Shown here one piece after another: positions 1 through 6,987 of a stretch of DNA of 64,000 bases. The stretch lies in assembly GCF_001718195.1 (NCBI RefSeq), contig NZ_MCNV01000020.1, forward strand, positions 90,727-154,726. The letters run 5' to 3'. This stretch comes from Paraburkholderia nodosa (GTDB lineage Bacteria > Pseudomonadota > Gammaproteobacteria > Burkholderiales > Burkholderiaceae). Made by a program: the position numbers and the translations under genes. The first letter of the stretch is position 1; every line of letters begins with the position of its first letter. The notes under the pieces were generated by a model, which saw only the letters and a program-made list of their open reading frames with translations, had not been told where the DNA came from and ran no database searches.

Positions 1-305
1 ATGTGCTGCGGATTGTGCGGCTGGCGCGCCGGGCCAGCAATCTTGGTGGCGAGCACGATACGCTCGCGCGCCGCGCGATGCTGCGCGAGCCACGTTCCGA
101 TGAAGCGCTCGGTCTGTCCCTGTGTCTCCGGGCGCGGCGGCACGGGGTACATTTCAGCGGCATCGATCAGCGTGACGCCCTGGTCGAGCGCGTAGTCGAT
201 CTGCGCATGCGCCTCGCGCTCCGTGTTCTGCTCGCCCCACGTCATCGTGCCGAGCCCGATCAGGCTCACCTTGACGTCGGTCTCGCCGAGTGTGCGGTAT
301 TCCAT
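1..305 (-). CDS. tas: NADP(H)-dependent aldo/keto reductase, Tas-like (N-terminal part, runs off the window)
   Basis: Only the first about 100 residues are inside the window. The start ATG is at 305. The N-terminus reads MEYRTLGETDVKVSLIGLG, then TMTWGEQNTEREAHAQ, then the strand carrying the catalytic Asp and Tyr (DAAEMYPVPPRPETQG). This closely follows E. coli Tas, a cytoplasmic aldo/keto reductase with a TIM barrel. In this family the Asp, Tyr, Lys and His tetrad reduces carbonyl substrates with NADPH; Lys falls in the segment IVLATKIAGP and is present. The physiological substrate is not known. The remainder, including the NADP site, lies outside the window. Confidence 0.88.
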   Translation of the reverse strand, partial: MEYRTLGETDVKVSLIGLGTMTWGEQNTEREAHAQIDYALDQGVTLIDAAEMYPVPPRPETQGQTERFIGTWLAQHRAARERIVLATKIAGPARQPHNPQH

Positions 306-488
306 GGAAACGTTGTCCATCAGTTCGGTTGGGGAGCGCCGAAACTACCACGACGCGGGAAATTTTTCAGGAGTTGCAGAATACGACCGCATGCTTCCGC
401 AAGTGGCGCAATGCGCCGCGGCGGTCGCGGCGCCGCTCGGCGACAGACGTGCCAGAATCCGCACGTGCGCCTACCAGGAGAAATCGGC

Positions 489-731
489 ATGGAAAACCGA
501 CGCAGCTACGAATATATGGGTTTCGACATGACAGCCGGCGTGGACGGCGATCACGAAGCCGGTTTTTTCGTCTCGACGCAGATCATCCAGAGCCTCACGG
601 ACGCCGAAAACGCCAACGTGCCGGTCGACGGCATCGCCGCTGGCCGCTTTCCGACCCAGGACAACGCCTTCGACGCGGCCTTCGATCGCATTCGCGAGGC
701 GATCGACAAGCGCCTGCGCGCCGCTTCCTGA
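489..731 (+). CDS. Small conserved hypothetical protein (80 aa)
   Basis: The ATG at 489 has a clear ribosome binding site (AGGAG, 476-480), which excludes the longer reading from base 3. The protein is soluble and acidic, begins MENRRSYEYMGFDMTAGVDG and ends in an amphipathic helix (FDAAFDRIREAIDKRLRAAS). No signal peptide or membrane segment is visible. The layout, an N-terminal Tyr-rich beta segment followed by a C-terminal helix rich in Ala and ending near ID, recurs in three other small genes within the next 5 kb (3376-3597, 3876-4103, 5502-5750). No function can be assigned. Confidence 0.7.
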   Translation: MENRRSYEYMGFDMTAGVDGDHEAGFFVSTQIIQSLTDAENANVPVDGIAAGRFPTQDNAFDAAFDRIREAIDKRLRAAS

Positions 732-770
732 GCGGCGCACGGGAAAGAAACAGAACGGGCGCAGAAAAGC

Positions 771-804
771 AAAAAGCCGGACGTCGCAACGACATCCGGC
801 TTTC
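771..804. terminator. Bidirectional rho-independent terminator between convergent genes
   Basis: The hairpin has arms AAAGCCGGA and TCCGGCTTT with a further GTC/GAC pairing around the loop. It lies between the convergent genes at 489-731 and 858-1130 and carries an A run on one side and a T run on the other. Confidence 0.75.
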
Positions 805-857
805 AGGCCGCCCGACTCGCGGGCGGCTCAGCAACGAATCGGAAACTTCGGCGCGAC

Positions 858-1130
858 TTACTGGCCGAAGAAAACCGATTGCGGGCCCGTGGCCTTTGCA
901 TGGCTGCCCGACTGCGAAGCCGAGCCGGCGACACCGCCGTAAGCCGTTTGGGCGCCTTGTTCCTGGACGCGTTCGGCGGCCACGGTCTGGACGCTCTGGC
1001 CACGCTGCGAAGCGGGCGCGCCGACGTCCGGGCGATAGAACGGTGCCGGGCCGTAGCCGCTGGCGAACGCCGGAGCGGCAACAGAAGCGGTAGCTGCGAC
1101 CAGCAGCGCTGCGATGAGTTTGGTCTTCAT
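858..1130 (-). CDS. Small exported hypothetical protein (90 aa)
   Basis: The start is taken at MKTKLIAALL (1130) because a typical signal peptide follows directly: a basic start, a hydrophobic core LIAALLVAATASVAA and a cleavage motif AFA. The upstream in-frame ATG at 1142 would only add four residues. The mature part, about 65 residues, is rich in Gly, Ala, Gln and Ser, with a Pro/Tyr patch (GYGPAPFYRPDVG). Small periplasmic proteins of this style are numerous in Burkholderiaceae, many of them called DUF4148, but the match here is only in general form. Role unknown. Confidence 0.7.
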   Translation of the reverse strand: MKTKLIAALLVAATASVAAPAFASGYGPAPFYRPDVGAPASQRGQSVQTVAAERVQEQGAQTAYGGVAGSASQSGSHAKATGPQSVFFGQ

Positions 1131-1547
1131 GGTGGACTCCAATATCAGGTTCAGTTGCGGATCGGGAAGGCGCCGCGCCTGGGAGGTCAGTGCCCACGAG
1201 CTGCGTCAACGAAACTCAGTGTATACACCTACTATCGGAAAATAATCGCGATAATCCGAATTTACTATTCTCCGTTCCACAACAATCCTGTCAGGCAGAT
1301 CTGACGGGGCTGAGCGCCTAACAGACCCTAAAAGTGCTCCCAAAAAAATTTGCGCGACGCAGCAAATTGCACGCGGATTACATAACGCGGATAGGGTTTT
1401 TCGGCCGAAAATGGTCATCGGGCGCACTTCCTGCTTAGGTATCCGGCAAATTGGCGCAGTGCGCAAAGGGTACGAAGAGCCAGGCCCGCATGCGTTAAAA
1501 TGCAAGGTTGATCCACGTCAGCCGTTACTCCCCGGTTTCCCATCGCC
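1131..1547. other. Intergenic region, divergent promoters expected
   Basis: This 417-base gap separates the exported protein (leftward) from dusA (rightward), so it should hold promoters for both. The part 1215-1290 is AT-rich against the surroundings. An imperfect inverted repeat (CCTGTCAG and CTGACGGG, 1289-1311) is present. No convincing gene is seen; a 99-codon leftward frame here has no ribosome binding site. Confidence 0.4.
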
Positions 1548-2549
1548 ATGTCCGCCACCCGTCAAGCCAGCCCCCGCCGCGTTTCTGTCGCGCCGATGAT
1601 GGACTGGACCGATCGCCACTGCCGTTCGCTGCATCGCTTCATCTCCCGGCACACGTGGCTGTATACGGAGATGGTGACGACGGGCGCCCTCATCCACGGC
1701 GACGTGCCGCGCCATCTCGCGTTCACGCCGGCCGAGGCGCCGGTCGCGCTTCAGCTGGGCGGCAGCGAACCCGACGACCTCGCGCGCGCCGCGAAGCTCG
1801 GAGAACAGTGGGGCTACGACGAGATCAACCTGAACTGCGGCTGCCCGTCCGAGCGCGTGCAGCGCGGCGCGTTCGGCGCATGCCTGATGAACGAACCGCA
1901 ACTGGTGGCGGACTGCGTGAAGGCGATGCGCGATGTCGTATCCGTACCCGTGACGGTCAAGCACCGCATCGGCGTGGATACGGTCGAGGACTATGCGTTC
2001 GTGCGCGACTTCGTCGGCACGATTGCCGAAGCGGGCTGTGAGGTTTTCATCGTGCACGCGCGCAACGCGATCCTGAAGGGCTTGAGCCCGAAGGAAAACC
2101 GCGAGATCCCGCCGCTCAAGTACGACTACGCATACCAGCTCAAGCGCGACTTCCCGCAGCTCGAAATCATCATCAACGGCGGCATCAAGACGCTCGACGA
2201 AGTCGAGCAGCATCTACGGCACGTCGATGGCGTGATGCTCGGCCGCGAGGCGTACCACAACCCCTACGTGCTCGCCGACGTCGATGCGCGCTTCTATGGC
2301 TCGACCGATGCTGCGCTTACGCGCGAGGAAGTGGAAGCGAAGCTCATCGAGTACTGCGCGAGCGAAATCGCACGCGGCACTTACCTGGGCGCGATCGTGC
2401 GCCATGCGCTGGGCCTCTACCGCGGCGTGGCCGGCGCGCGCGGCTGGCGCCGCATCCTCTCGGACAGCCGCAAGCTCGCGAAGGCAGATCTCGCGATCTT
2501 CGACGAGGCCCGCGAATATCTGCGCGTTCCGGACGAAATTCTTGAATAA
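1548..2549 (+). CDS. dusA: tRNA-dihydrouridine(20/20a) synthase DusA
   Basis: This 333-aa FMN enzyme reduces uridine to dihydrouridine in the D-loop of tRNA, using NADPH. The barrel begins with RVSVAPMMDWTDRHCR (residues 11-26). The family motif NLNCGCPS lies at 94-101 and GACLM at 110-114, which carries the Cys that acts as acid in Dus enzymes. VKHRIG (138-142) and the DusA-type loop HARNAILKGLSPKENR (170-185) follow, then the FMN phosphate segment INGGI (209-213). Length and start match the DusA branch. The gene stands alone, 88 bases upstream of tRNA-His, itself a likely substrate. Confidence 0.96.
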   Translation: MSATRQASPRRVSVAPMMDWTDRHCRSLHRFISRHTWLYTEMVTTGALIHGDVPRHLAFTPAEAPVALQLGGSEPDDLARAAKLGEQWGYDEINLNCGCPSERVQRGAFGACLMNEPQLVADCVKAMRDVVSVPVTVKHRIGVDTVEDYAFVRDFVGTIAEAGCEVFIVHARNAILKGLSPKENREIPPLKYDYAYQLKRDFPQLEIIINGGIKTLDEVEQHLRHVDGVMLGREAYHNPYVLADVDARFYGSTDAALTREEVEAKLIEYCASEIARGTYLGAIVRHALGLYRGVAGARGWRRILSDSRKLAKADLAIFDEAREYLRVPDEILE

Positions 2550-2636
2550 AGGGCTAGGCAAGGCAACTTTAGTATGTATATAATCTTGCTTCTTGATTGA
2601 CGCCGCTTTCGAAGCAGCGCTAGTTGAGAAAACAGC

Positions 2637-2713
2637 GGTGGCTGTAGCTCAGTTGGTAGAGTCCAGGATTGTGATTCCTGTCGTCGTGGGTTCGAGTCCC
2701 ATCAGCCACCCCA
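2637..2713 (+). tRNA. tRNA-His (GTG anticodon)
   Basis: The gene folds as a full cloverleaf. The acceptor arms are GTGGCTG (2638-2644) and CAGCCAC (2703-2709). The anticodon stem CAGGA/TCCTG encloses GTG at 2671-2673, the T-arm contains GGTTCGAGTCC, and an encoded CCA lies at 2711-2713. The G at 2637 is the histidine-specific G-1 and faces C73 (2710). The 3' half was used as an integration site: its last 55 bases plus flank recur at 4451-4505. Confidence 0.97.
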
Positions 2714-2722
2714 AAGAATTCA
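2668..2722 (+). repeat. Direct repeat copy 1 (attachment site inside tRNA-His)
   Basis: These 55 bases run from the tRNA-His anticodon loop to just past the CCA end. They match 4451-4505 at 53 of 55 positions; the two differences are at 2672 (T, against C) and 2682 (C, against T). The copy inside the intact tRNA is the functional one. Confidence 0.85.
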
Positions 2723-2728
2723 AGCACT

Positions 2729-2757
2729 TAGCCCAGTTCGATGAACTGGGCTTTTTG
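2729..2757 (+). terminator. Rho-independent terminator after tRNA-His
   Basis: The arms AGCCCAGTTC and GAACTGGGCT are followed by TTTT. The position directly behind the tRNA, and inside the left end of the island, suggests that the island brought its own terminator. The repeat at the other end is also followed by a hairpin (4519-4541). Confidence 0.85.
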
Positions 2758-2924
2758 CTTTCTGGAATCCGTTTAAGCGCCGGTGTAAGCAATTCAAGTC
2801 GAAGCGGCGCGAGCGGTTGGTCGCGAAAGCGATCCCGCATGCGACGCTGCAATCTTTTGAGTGCGCGCGTAGCTGGCCTGGGTCGTCAGCCTGAGCCCGG
2901 CATGAAACACCTTCGAACCGTCGC

Positions 2925-3161
2925 CTAAGTAATGCCGTTTGCCCGCTCTTTCGCAGCAACGAATTGGCGATGGGTAGCGACCTCGCGCGCGATCAGGGCG
3001 CGTATCAAATCGTCGTTTGGGTTTTCGAGGATCAGCGGCGGCAGATCACGCGCCAATCCTTCGCGTGCCGCAACCCAAGCCTCGTAGGCAGTTGTGAGCT
3101 CGTCAACTTTGTCCAAAGTCTGCCCCCGACGACTGGCAATGATTCTCCCGAACCATTGCAC
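2925..3161 (-). CDS. Hypothetical small protein in the tRNA-His island (78 aa)
   Basis: The product begins MQWFGRIIASRRGQTLDKVD and is largely helical and charged, with no signal peptide or membrane segment. Codon use looks plausible but no family was recognised and the ribosome binding site is weak. It may be a true small gene or a truncated one; it is the most distal of the three leftward small genes of the island. Confidence 0.4.
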   Translation of the reverse strand: MQWFGRIIASRRGQTLDKVDELTTAYEAWVAAREGLARDLPPLILENPNDDLIRALIAREVATHRQFVAAKERANGIT

Positions 3162-3375
3162 CGATTTCGCTTGCTGCGCGCTCGCATGGGCGCGAGCGGG
3201 AGCAAGTTAATCACACATTTGCGTCGGAAACGACCAAGGATTTTCGAGGCAGCGTTCAGTACATTCGTGCGCTGCCGGATCCCTGCCAGACAACAGCAGA
3301 GAGATGGCCAAGTACGACGACGAGATCAATCAAATCAATACGCAGCGCAGTGATTGCGTAACCTGACACGCAGCA

Positions 3376-3597
3376 TTAGTCGAGGTCAATCATTTGCAAA
3401 GCTTGCAGCTTCCCGATTGCTGTTGCCTCTTCGTAGGTACCGCGATGCATCAAACGACCACTAGACAACGGGACACTGCCAGCCCAGACAGTATCGTCCA
3501 TTGCGATGGCCCACCGCGGACCGAATTCTCCGTTGCCAACATCAAACGGCGTGAAATCGACGATGTATCCCTTGTAGCGAATGACGTGATTGTTCAT
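3376..3597 (-). CDS. Small hypothetical protein of the Y-x-G-Y type (73 aa)
   Basis: The start is set at MNNHVIRYKGYIVDF (3597) because GGAGGAGAG lies just upstream; the earlier ATG at 3618 falls before this site. The protein has an N-terminal beta segment with RYKGYIVDF, a central strand with PRWAIAMDD, and a C-terminal helix with YEEATAIGKLQAL ending in IDLD. This plan resembles the neighbours at 3876-4103 and 5502-5750 and small Burkholderiaceae proteins of unknown function (DUF6566-like, from memory). The role is unknown. It is probably cytoplasmic. Confidence 0.6.
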   Translation of the reverse strand: MNNHVIRYKGYIVDFTPFDVGNGEFGPRWAIAMDDTVWAGSVPLSSGRLMHRGTYEEATAIGKLQALQMIDLD

Positions 3598-3875
3598 TGG
3601 CTCTCCTCCCGGTTGCAATCTAACACCGGCGCCGAGGGTGAATTTTTAGAGATCGTTAAGTGAATGTGGACGCGCCACGGAAATCGTTAACGGCCGCTGT
3701 GGCAGCAACCTTTAGCGACTTGGGGCAATCCCCCATCACATAGCGGCAGGGAAATGACTGCCTATTACACCGAGATCGACAAGCGAAGCGCGCGGGAGCG
3801 TCATAGCAGCAGCCGGCGAACGAGCCGCTCTCGCGCCTTCCGATGCGACGAGAGCGCCGAGTGAAACAGGTTTGC

Positions 3876-4103
3876 CTAGCCCATCAAGATTTCATCGACC
3901 ATCGCGCGCCCCCAAGCGAACCCGGCGCTTTCGGCATCGTCCCGAGTCCTGTGGCTCGTCTTCAGGTCTTCACTCGAAGCGATCTCGCGTTCTGGGCCCC
4001 TGCTTACTTTCGCGCGCCATACCCACATTTCATTGGGGCACTCAAGGGTTTCCGAATGGAGGTCGTAACCACGGTAGTCGGTAAAACGCACGTTCCAGCC
4101 CAT
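3876..4103 (-). CDS. Small hypothetical protein of the Y-x-G-Y type (75 aa)
   Basis: The start MGWNVRFTDYRGYDLHS (4103) is chosen because of the AAAGGAG about ten bases upstream; a start at 4208 would place a palindrome inside the gene. The product has the N-terminal YRGY segment, a Trp-rich strand (MWVWRAKV) and a C-terminal helix (DDAESAGFAWGRAMVDEIL), the same order as in the gene at 3376-3597. No known enzyme motif is visible. A perfect 17-bp palindrome overlaps its ribosome binding site, which hints at control by a repressor. Confidence 0.6.
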   Translation of the reverse strand: MGWNVRFTDYRGYDLHSETLECPNEMWVWRAKVSRGPEREIASSEDLKTSHRTRDDAESAGFAWGRAMVDEILMG

Positions 4104-4112
4104 CGGCAGTCT

Positions 4113-4129
4113 CCTTTCAAATTGAAAGG
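4113..4129. promoter_or_regulatory. Perfect palindrome upstream of the 75-aa gene, possible operator
   Basis: CCTTTCAA and TTGAAAGG flank a single central base. The right edge of the leftward gene's ribosome binding site falls within it, so a bound dimer or an RNA hairpin there would hinder translation initiation. No regulator gene is adjacent. Confidence 0.4.
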
Positions 4130-4232
4130 AAATAGTAGCATGGCCGACGTCGCAGTTATGCATGTAACAGGTAATCGCCCCCCAATAGCTGGGAACCCAC
4201 GCACTCAAGGCAAGTAGCGAATAGAGCCATCG

Positions 4233-4379
4233 ATGAGCGACTACCTGACCACGAACGAACTCGCCGACTGGCTTGGACTCAGTGCGGATACCAGAGCAAC
4301 GAAATTAGGAGGAGCGGCTAAAATAGCGACAGCATTTCGGAATGCCCCGCCGCAAACCCACACCGGTGTGGGTCGATAA
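4233..4379 (+). pseudogene. Decayed excisionase/AlpA-like helix-turn-helix frame (48 aa)
   Basis: The frame begins MSDYLTTNELADWLGLSADT, which is the opening of HTH_17/MerR-like excisionase domains carried by many integrative elements. After residue 20 the expected wing (a Trp or Arg followed by a GGP-type turn) is missing and the sequence becomes unrelated, stopping at residue 48. It is too short for an intact excisionase, which is 60-80 residues. It supports the view that this interval is a dead island. Confidence 0.5.
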
Positions 4380-4450
4380 AGTGGGCCATATTCCGAAATC
4401 AAAATCACAGCGCTTTGATTTTTAACCTGAATTTGCTGTTCGCCGACTCG

Positions 4451-4505
4451 ATTGCGATTCCTGTTGTCGTGGGTTCGAGTCCCATCAGCCACCCCAAAGA
4501 ATTCA
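4451..4505 (+). repeat. Direct repeat copy 2: orphan 3' fragment of tRNA-His
   Basis: It matches 2668-2722 at 53 of 55 positions, covering the anticodon arm, T-arm, acceptor 3' strand, CCA and nine bases beyond. There is no 5' half, so it cannot make a tRNA. It marks the far junction of the island. Confidence 0.85.
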
Positions 4506-4518
4506 GCAGTGAACAAAT

Positions 4519-4541
4519 GAGCCCGCACGGGTTGCGGGCTC
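4519..4541 (+). terminator. Hairpin after the orphan tRNA fragment
   Basis: A perfect 9-bp stem (GAGCCCGCA and TGCGGGCTC) has a 5-base loop. It is probably the original terminator of tRNA-His, displaced by the island insertion. Only a weak T stretch follows. Confidence 0.55.
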
Positions 4542-4551
4542 AATTGCGTCT

Positions 4552-5505
4552 GTGCACGAGAGACACCCGGGAACGTCTTTGAGCTTCGAGCAATACTACA
4601 GGCGGCTGCACCTGCCGGAGACTGCGTCCCCGGCAGAAATCAAGCGCGCCTACCGTCAACTGCGCGCGAAGTACCACCCCGACCGCAACAAGGGTCGCGA
4701 GGCGGCAGTCGAGCCGGTCTTCAAGCTCATTCAGGAGGCCTTCGAGATTCTGAGCGGCAGGCGCATCGCGCCAACGGCGAGGACAACTGGCGCCGCGAGT
4801 CCGGCCGGCAAGACCCGCAACGGCGAAGCGCAACCGCGTCAGCGTCGCGCGGCGCCGCCCATGCGCGGCGCCAACTGCCTCGTCGAGCTATTCGTGCCGC
4901 TAGAAGTCGCGATCAATGGCGGCGGCGTTCAAGCCCACTACCCTGTCAAAGGTCCGTGTCCCGCGTGCGAACAGGAAGATCGCGGCGCGCTTTGCGAACA
5001 ATGTCACGGCACCGGCGTAAAGACATGGCGCAAGTCGGAAGTGGTCGCAATTCCACACGGCGCATGGGACGGCCAGCGTCTGGTGGTGGCCGACGGCGGC
5101 CACCCCGGCGTGAACGGCGGCCCACCGGGAGACGCGACTTTCTCCGTCTCCATCGTTTGCGGCCCGGGCTTTACGCGCAACGGGCTCGATCTCGCTTGCG
5201 AGCTTCCAGTCGACTTCGTGACGGCCATGCTAGGCGGCGGTGTTCAGGCCAAGGTGCTCGGCCGCACGTTCGACGTGAAAATCCCGGCGAACGCGAATGC
5301 GCGCACGCCGATCCGTCTGCCGGGTCTTGGACTCGCGGACCGCAACGGCGGGCGCGGCAACCTCACGCTGCACCTGGTCCTCACGATGCCGGCCGCCGCT
5401 GCACATTTGACCGGGGCCGAGCGCCAGCAACTACGCGACATGTTCGCCGATGCAGCGCGCCGGGCAAGCCAGTCGCCCAGCGCGAGTTCGCAAGGCAAAC
5501 GCTAG
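4552..5505 (+). CDS. DnaJ-family co-chaperone with a single zinc centre (about 317 aa)
   Basis: The J domain covers residues 12-70, with the HPD motif at 42-44 that stimulates DnaK ATPase. A linker rich in Arg, Ala and Pro follows. The segment 136-151 has only two Cys pairs (CPAC and CEQC, the latter in CEQCHGTG), against four in true DnaJ. Two beta-barrel client-binding domains come next, ending in a dimerisation region. The gene thus lies between DnaJ and zinc-less CbpA. The start is uncertain: GTG at 4552 or TTG at 4579, neither with a good ribosome binding site. It is cytoplasmic, acting with DnaK. Confidence 0.88.
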   Translation: MHERHPGTSLSFEQYYRRLHLPETASPAEIKRAYRQLRAKYHPDRNKGREAAVEPVFKLIQEAFEILSGRRIAPTARTTGAASPAGKTRNGEAQPRQRRAAPPMRGANCLVELFVPLEVAINGGGVQAHYPVKGPCPACEQEDRGALCEQCHGTGVKTWRKSEVVAIPHGAWDGQRLVVADGGHPGVNGGPPGDATFSVSIVCGPGFTRNGLDLACELPVDFVTAMLGGGVQAKVLGRTFDVKIPANANARTPIRLPGLGLADRNGGRGNLTLHLVLTMPAAAAHLTGAERQQLRDMFADAARRASQSPSASSQGKR

Positions 5506-5750
5506 CTCGCTTGCGTGCCGCGCGCATCGATCCACGCGCGCGCCGCTTCGAAGCCCGCCTCGGCCGCCGCGTGCTCGGTGGACCAGAGGCGCGTGATAGG
5601 CACGAGCTGCCAGTCCTCCACGATAGTATCGTCCTTCAGCACACGATAGTGCGCCTTCACGCCCGTGAGCACCTGCTCGACTGCGACTTCAATATCGTAG
5701 TCCTTGTAGCGCTCCTGGTAGTCGCCCATGTCGATGCCCTTCGGCTCCAT
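5502..5750 (-). CDS. Small hypothetical protein of the Y-x-Y type (82 aa)
   Basis: The start MEPKGIDMGDYQERYKDYDIEV (5750) is preceded by GGAAGAGG on the coding strand. The N-terminal strand RYKDYDIEVAV, middle strands (HYRVLKDD, DWQLVP) and C-terminal helix (AAAEAGFEAARAWIDARG) follow the plan of the small genes at 3376-3597 and 3876-4103. The stop codon overlaps that of the convergent dnaJ-like gene. There is no signal peptide; the function is unknown. Confidence 0.7.
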   Translation of the reverse strand: MEPKGIDMGDYQERYKDYDIEVAVEQVLTGVKAHYRVLKDDTIVEDWQLVPITRLWSTEHAAAEAGFEAARAWIDARGTQAS

Positions 5751-5837
5751 GCTCGCCTCTTCCGTCTTCCGTTGACGGTTCATGCTAGCACTTGCGCGCG
5801 CCGCGACTCGCAGGCGGCGCCGGCGCGCGGGCACGCT

Positions 5838-6053
5838 TCACAGGCGCGCGATCGAGACCTCCGTCGACTTCACCAGCGCGACCACTTCCGAGCCCACCTT
5901 CAACTCGAGTTCGTCGATCGAGCGCGTGGTGATGACCGAGGTGACGATGCCGAATGCCGTATCGACATCGACTTCCGAAACGACGGGCCCGCGAATGATT
6001 TCCTTGATCTTGCCGCGAAACTGGTTGCGCACGTTGATAGCGGTAATGCTCAT
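5838..6053 (-). CDS. ssuF: Molbindin-like protein SsuF (71 aa)
   Basis: A single Mop/TOBE domain begins MSITAINVRNQFRGKIKEI, with the typical segment GIVTSVITTRSIDEL and LKVGSEVVALVKSTEV. Such proteins assemble into small barrels that bind oxyanions such as molybdate. In Pseudomonas putida the sulfonate cluster is ssuEADCBF, and its last gene encodes a protein of this size and family; its exact role in sulfur supply from sulfonates is unsettled. Here it follows ssuB by 52 bases on the same strand, so it is probably the last gene of the operon. Confidence 0.88.
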   Translation of the reverse strand: MSITAINVRNQFRGKIKEIIRGPVVSEVDVDTAFGIVTSVITTRSIDELELKVGSEVVALVKSTEVSIARL

Positions 6054-6105
6054 AGATTCGGCTCCGTGGGTTCGAGTAAAAACAACAGGATTCCTGATGA
6101 ATAAT

Positions 6106-6987
6106 TTAAGCCACTGCGCCCGTTGGCCGCCCGGCGGCTGGCAGTGGGCCGTGGCCTAGCACGCGCTGCAGCACGCTCTCCTCGAGCGCAGCAAAGCGTG
6201 CGTCGACGCGCGCCCGCGGGCGCTCGAGCGGCACGCGCTGATCGAGCGCGATGCGCCCTGCCTCGACGAGCAGAATACGGTCGCCGAGTGCGACAGCTTC
6301 GTGCACGTCGTGCGTCACCAGCAACGCGGTGAAGCGATGCTCGCGCCAAAGGCGCTCGATCAGCGCATGCATCTCGAGGCGCGTCAGCGCGTCGAGTGCG
6401 CCGAGCGGCTCGTCGAGCAGCAACAGGCTCGGACGATGCACGAGCGCACGGGCGAACGCAACGCGCTGGCGCTGGCCTCCCGAGAGGCGCGCGGGCCACT
6501 CGTCGGCGCGCGCGAGCAGGCCCACTTCGTCGAGCACCGCGCGGGCGTCGTCACGCGCGCCGCGCCCGAGTCCGAGCATCACGTTCTGCAAGACGGTCTT
6601 CCACGGCAAGAGGCGCGCGTCCTGAAACATGATGCGCGTATCGAGCGGCGCGCCATCTGCGCCGCGCCGCTCGACCACGCCCTCGTCGGGCGTTTCGAGG
6701 CCGGCGATCAGGCGCAGCAACGTGGACTTGCCGCAACCGCTGCGTCCGACAATCGACACAAAACTGCCGCGCTCGATCGCGAGGTCGAAGCCGGCGAGCA
6801 CGGCGTGCTCGCCGTAGCGCTTGCCCACACCGCGAAGGGCAACGGCGGCGTCCACTTCGGGCGTAGGCGTACGTGGTGCCACGCCCTCGCGCGCCGCTTG
6901 CGCCCTGTCGTTTCGCTCGCGCGCCTGCACGCGCCCGGCATCTTCCCACCCCACACCGTAATTCGACGCCAGTTGACTCGCGCTCAT
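6106..6987 (-). CDS. ssuB: Aliphatic sulfonate ABC transporter ATP-binding protein
   Basis: This 293-aa ATPase drives sulfonate uptake. An N-terminal extension of about 45 residues, rich in Arg and Ala, precedes the domain. Visible motifs are Walker A GRSGCGKST (81-89), the Q-loop FQDARLLPW (121-129), the signature LSGGQRQR (168-175), Walker B LLLLDEP (188-194) and the switch His in VTHD (226). The ATG at 6987 overlaps the ssuC stop as ATGA, which fixes the start and indicates translational coupling. The longer reading through ssuC is an artefact. Confidence 0.94.
   Translation of the reverse strand: MSASQLASNYGVGWEDAGRVQARERNDRAQAAREGVAPRTPTPEVDAAVALRGVGKRYGEHAVLAGFDLAIERGSFVSIVGRSGCGKSTLLRLIAGLETPDEGVVERRGADGAPLDTRIMFQDARLLPWKTVLQNVMLGLGRGARDDARAVLDEVGLLARADEWPARLSGGQRQRVAFARALVHRPSLLLLDEPLGALDALTRLEMHALIERLWREHRFTALLVTHDVHEAVALGDRILLVEAGRIALDQRVPLERPRARVDARFAALEESVLQRVLGHGPLPAAGRPTGAVA

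Larger units (their letters stand above)
2668..4505. mobile_element. Relic genomic island inserted in tRNA-His (about 1.8 kb)
   Basis: The interval is bounded by a 55-bp direct repeat of the tRNA-His 3' end, the usual signature of a tyrosine-recombinase island. Inside are three small leftward genes (2925-3161, 3376-3597, 3876-4103) and a decayed excisionase-like HTH frame (4233-4379). No integrase remains. The internal DNA is less GC-rich than dusA or the dnaJ-like gene. It is inferred to be the remains of a larger element that lost its recombinase by deletion. Confidence 0.7.

Noticed and set aside
3..731. Long rightward frame overlapping the tas-like gene
   Set aside because: The upstream part is antisense to the aldo/keto reductase; the ribosome binding site at 476-480 sets the start at 489.
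1206..1505. Leftward 99-codon frame in the gap before dusA
   Set aside because: No ribosome binding site and unusual composition.
2649..2852. Leftward 67-codon frame with the phrase GLEPTTTGI
   Set aside because: It is the antisense reading of tRNA-His, a well-known false gene.
4241..4543. Leftward 100-codon frame ending over the orphan tRNA fragment
   Set aside because: It reads antisense through the repeated tRNA-His 3' end (phrase TRTHDNRNRN) and has no family character.
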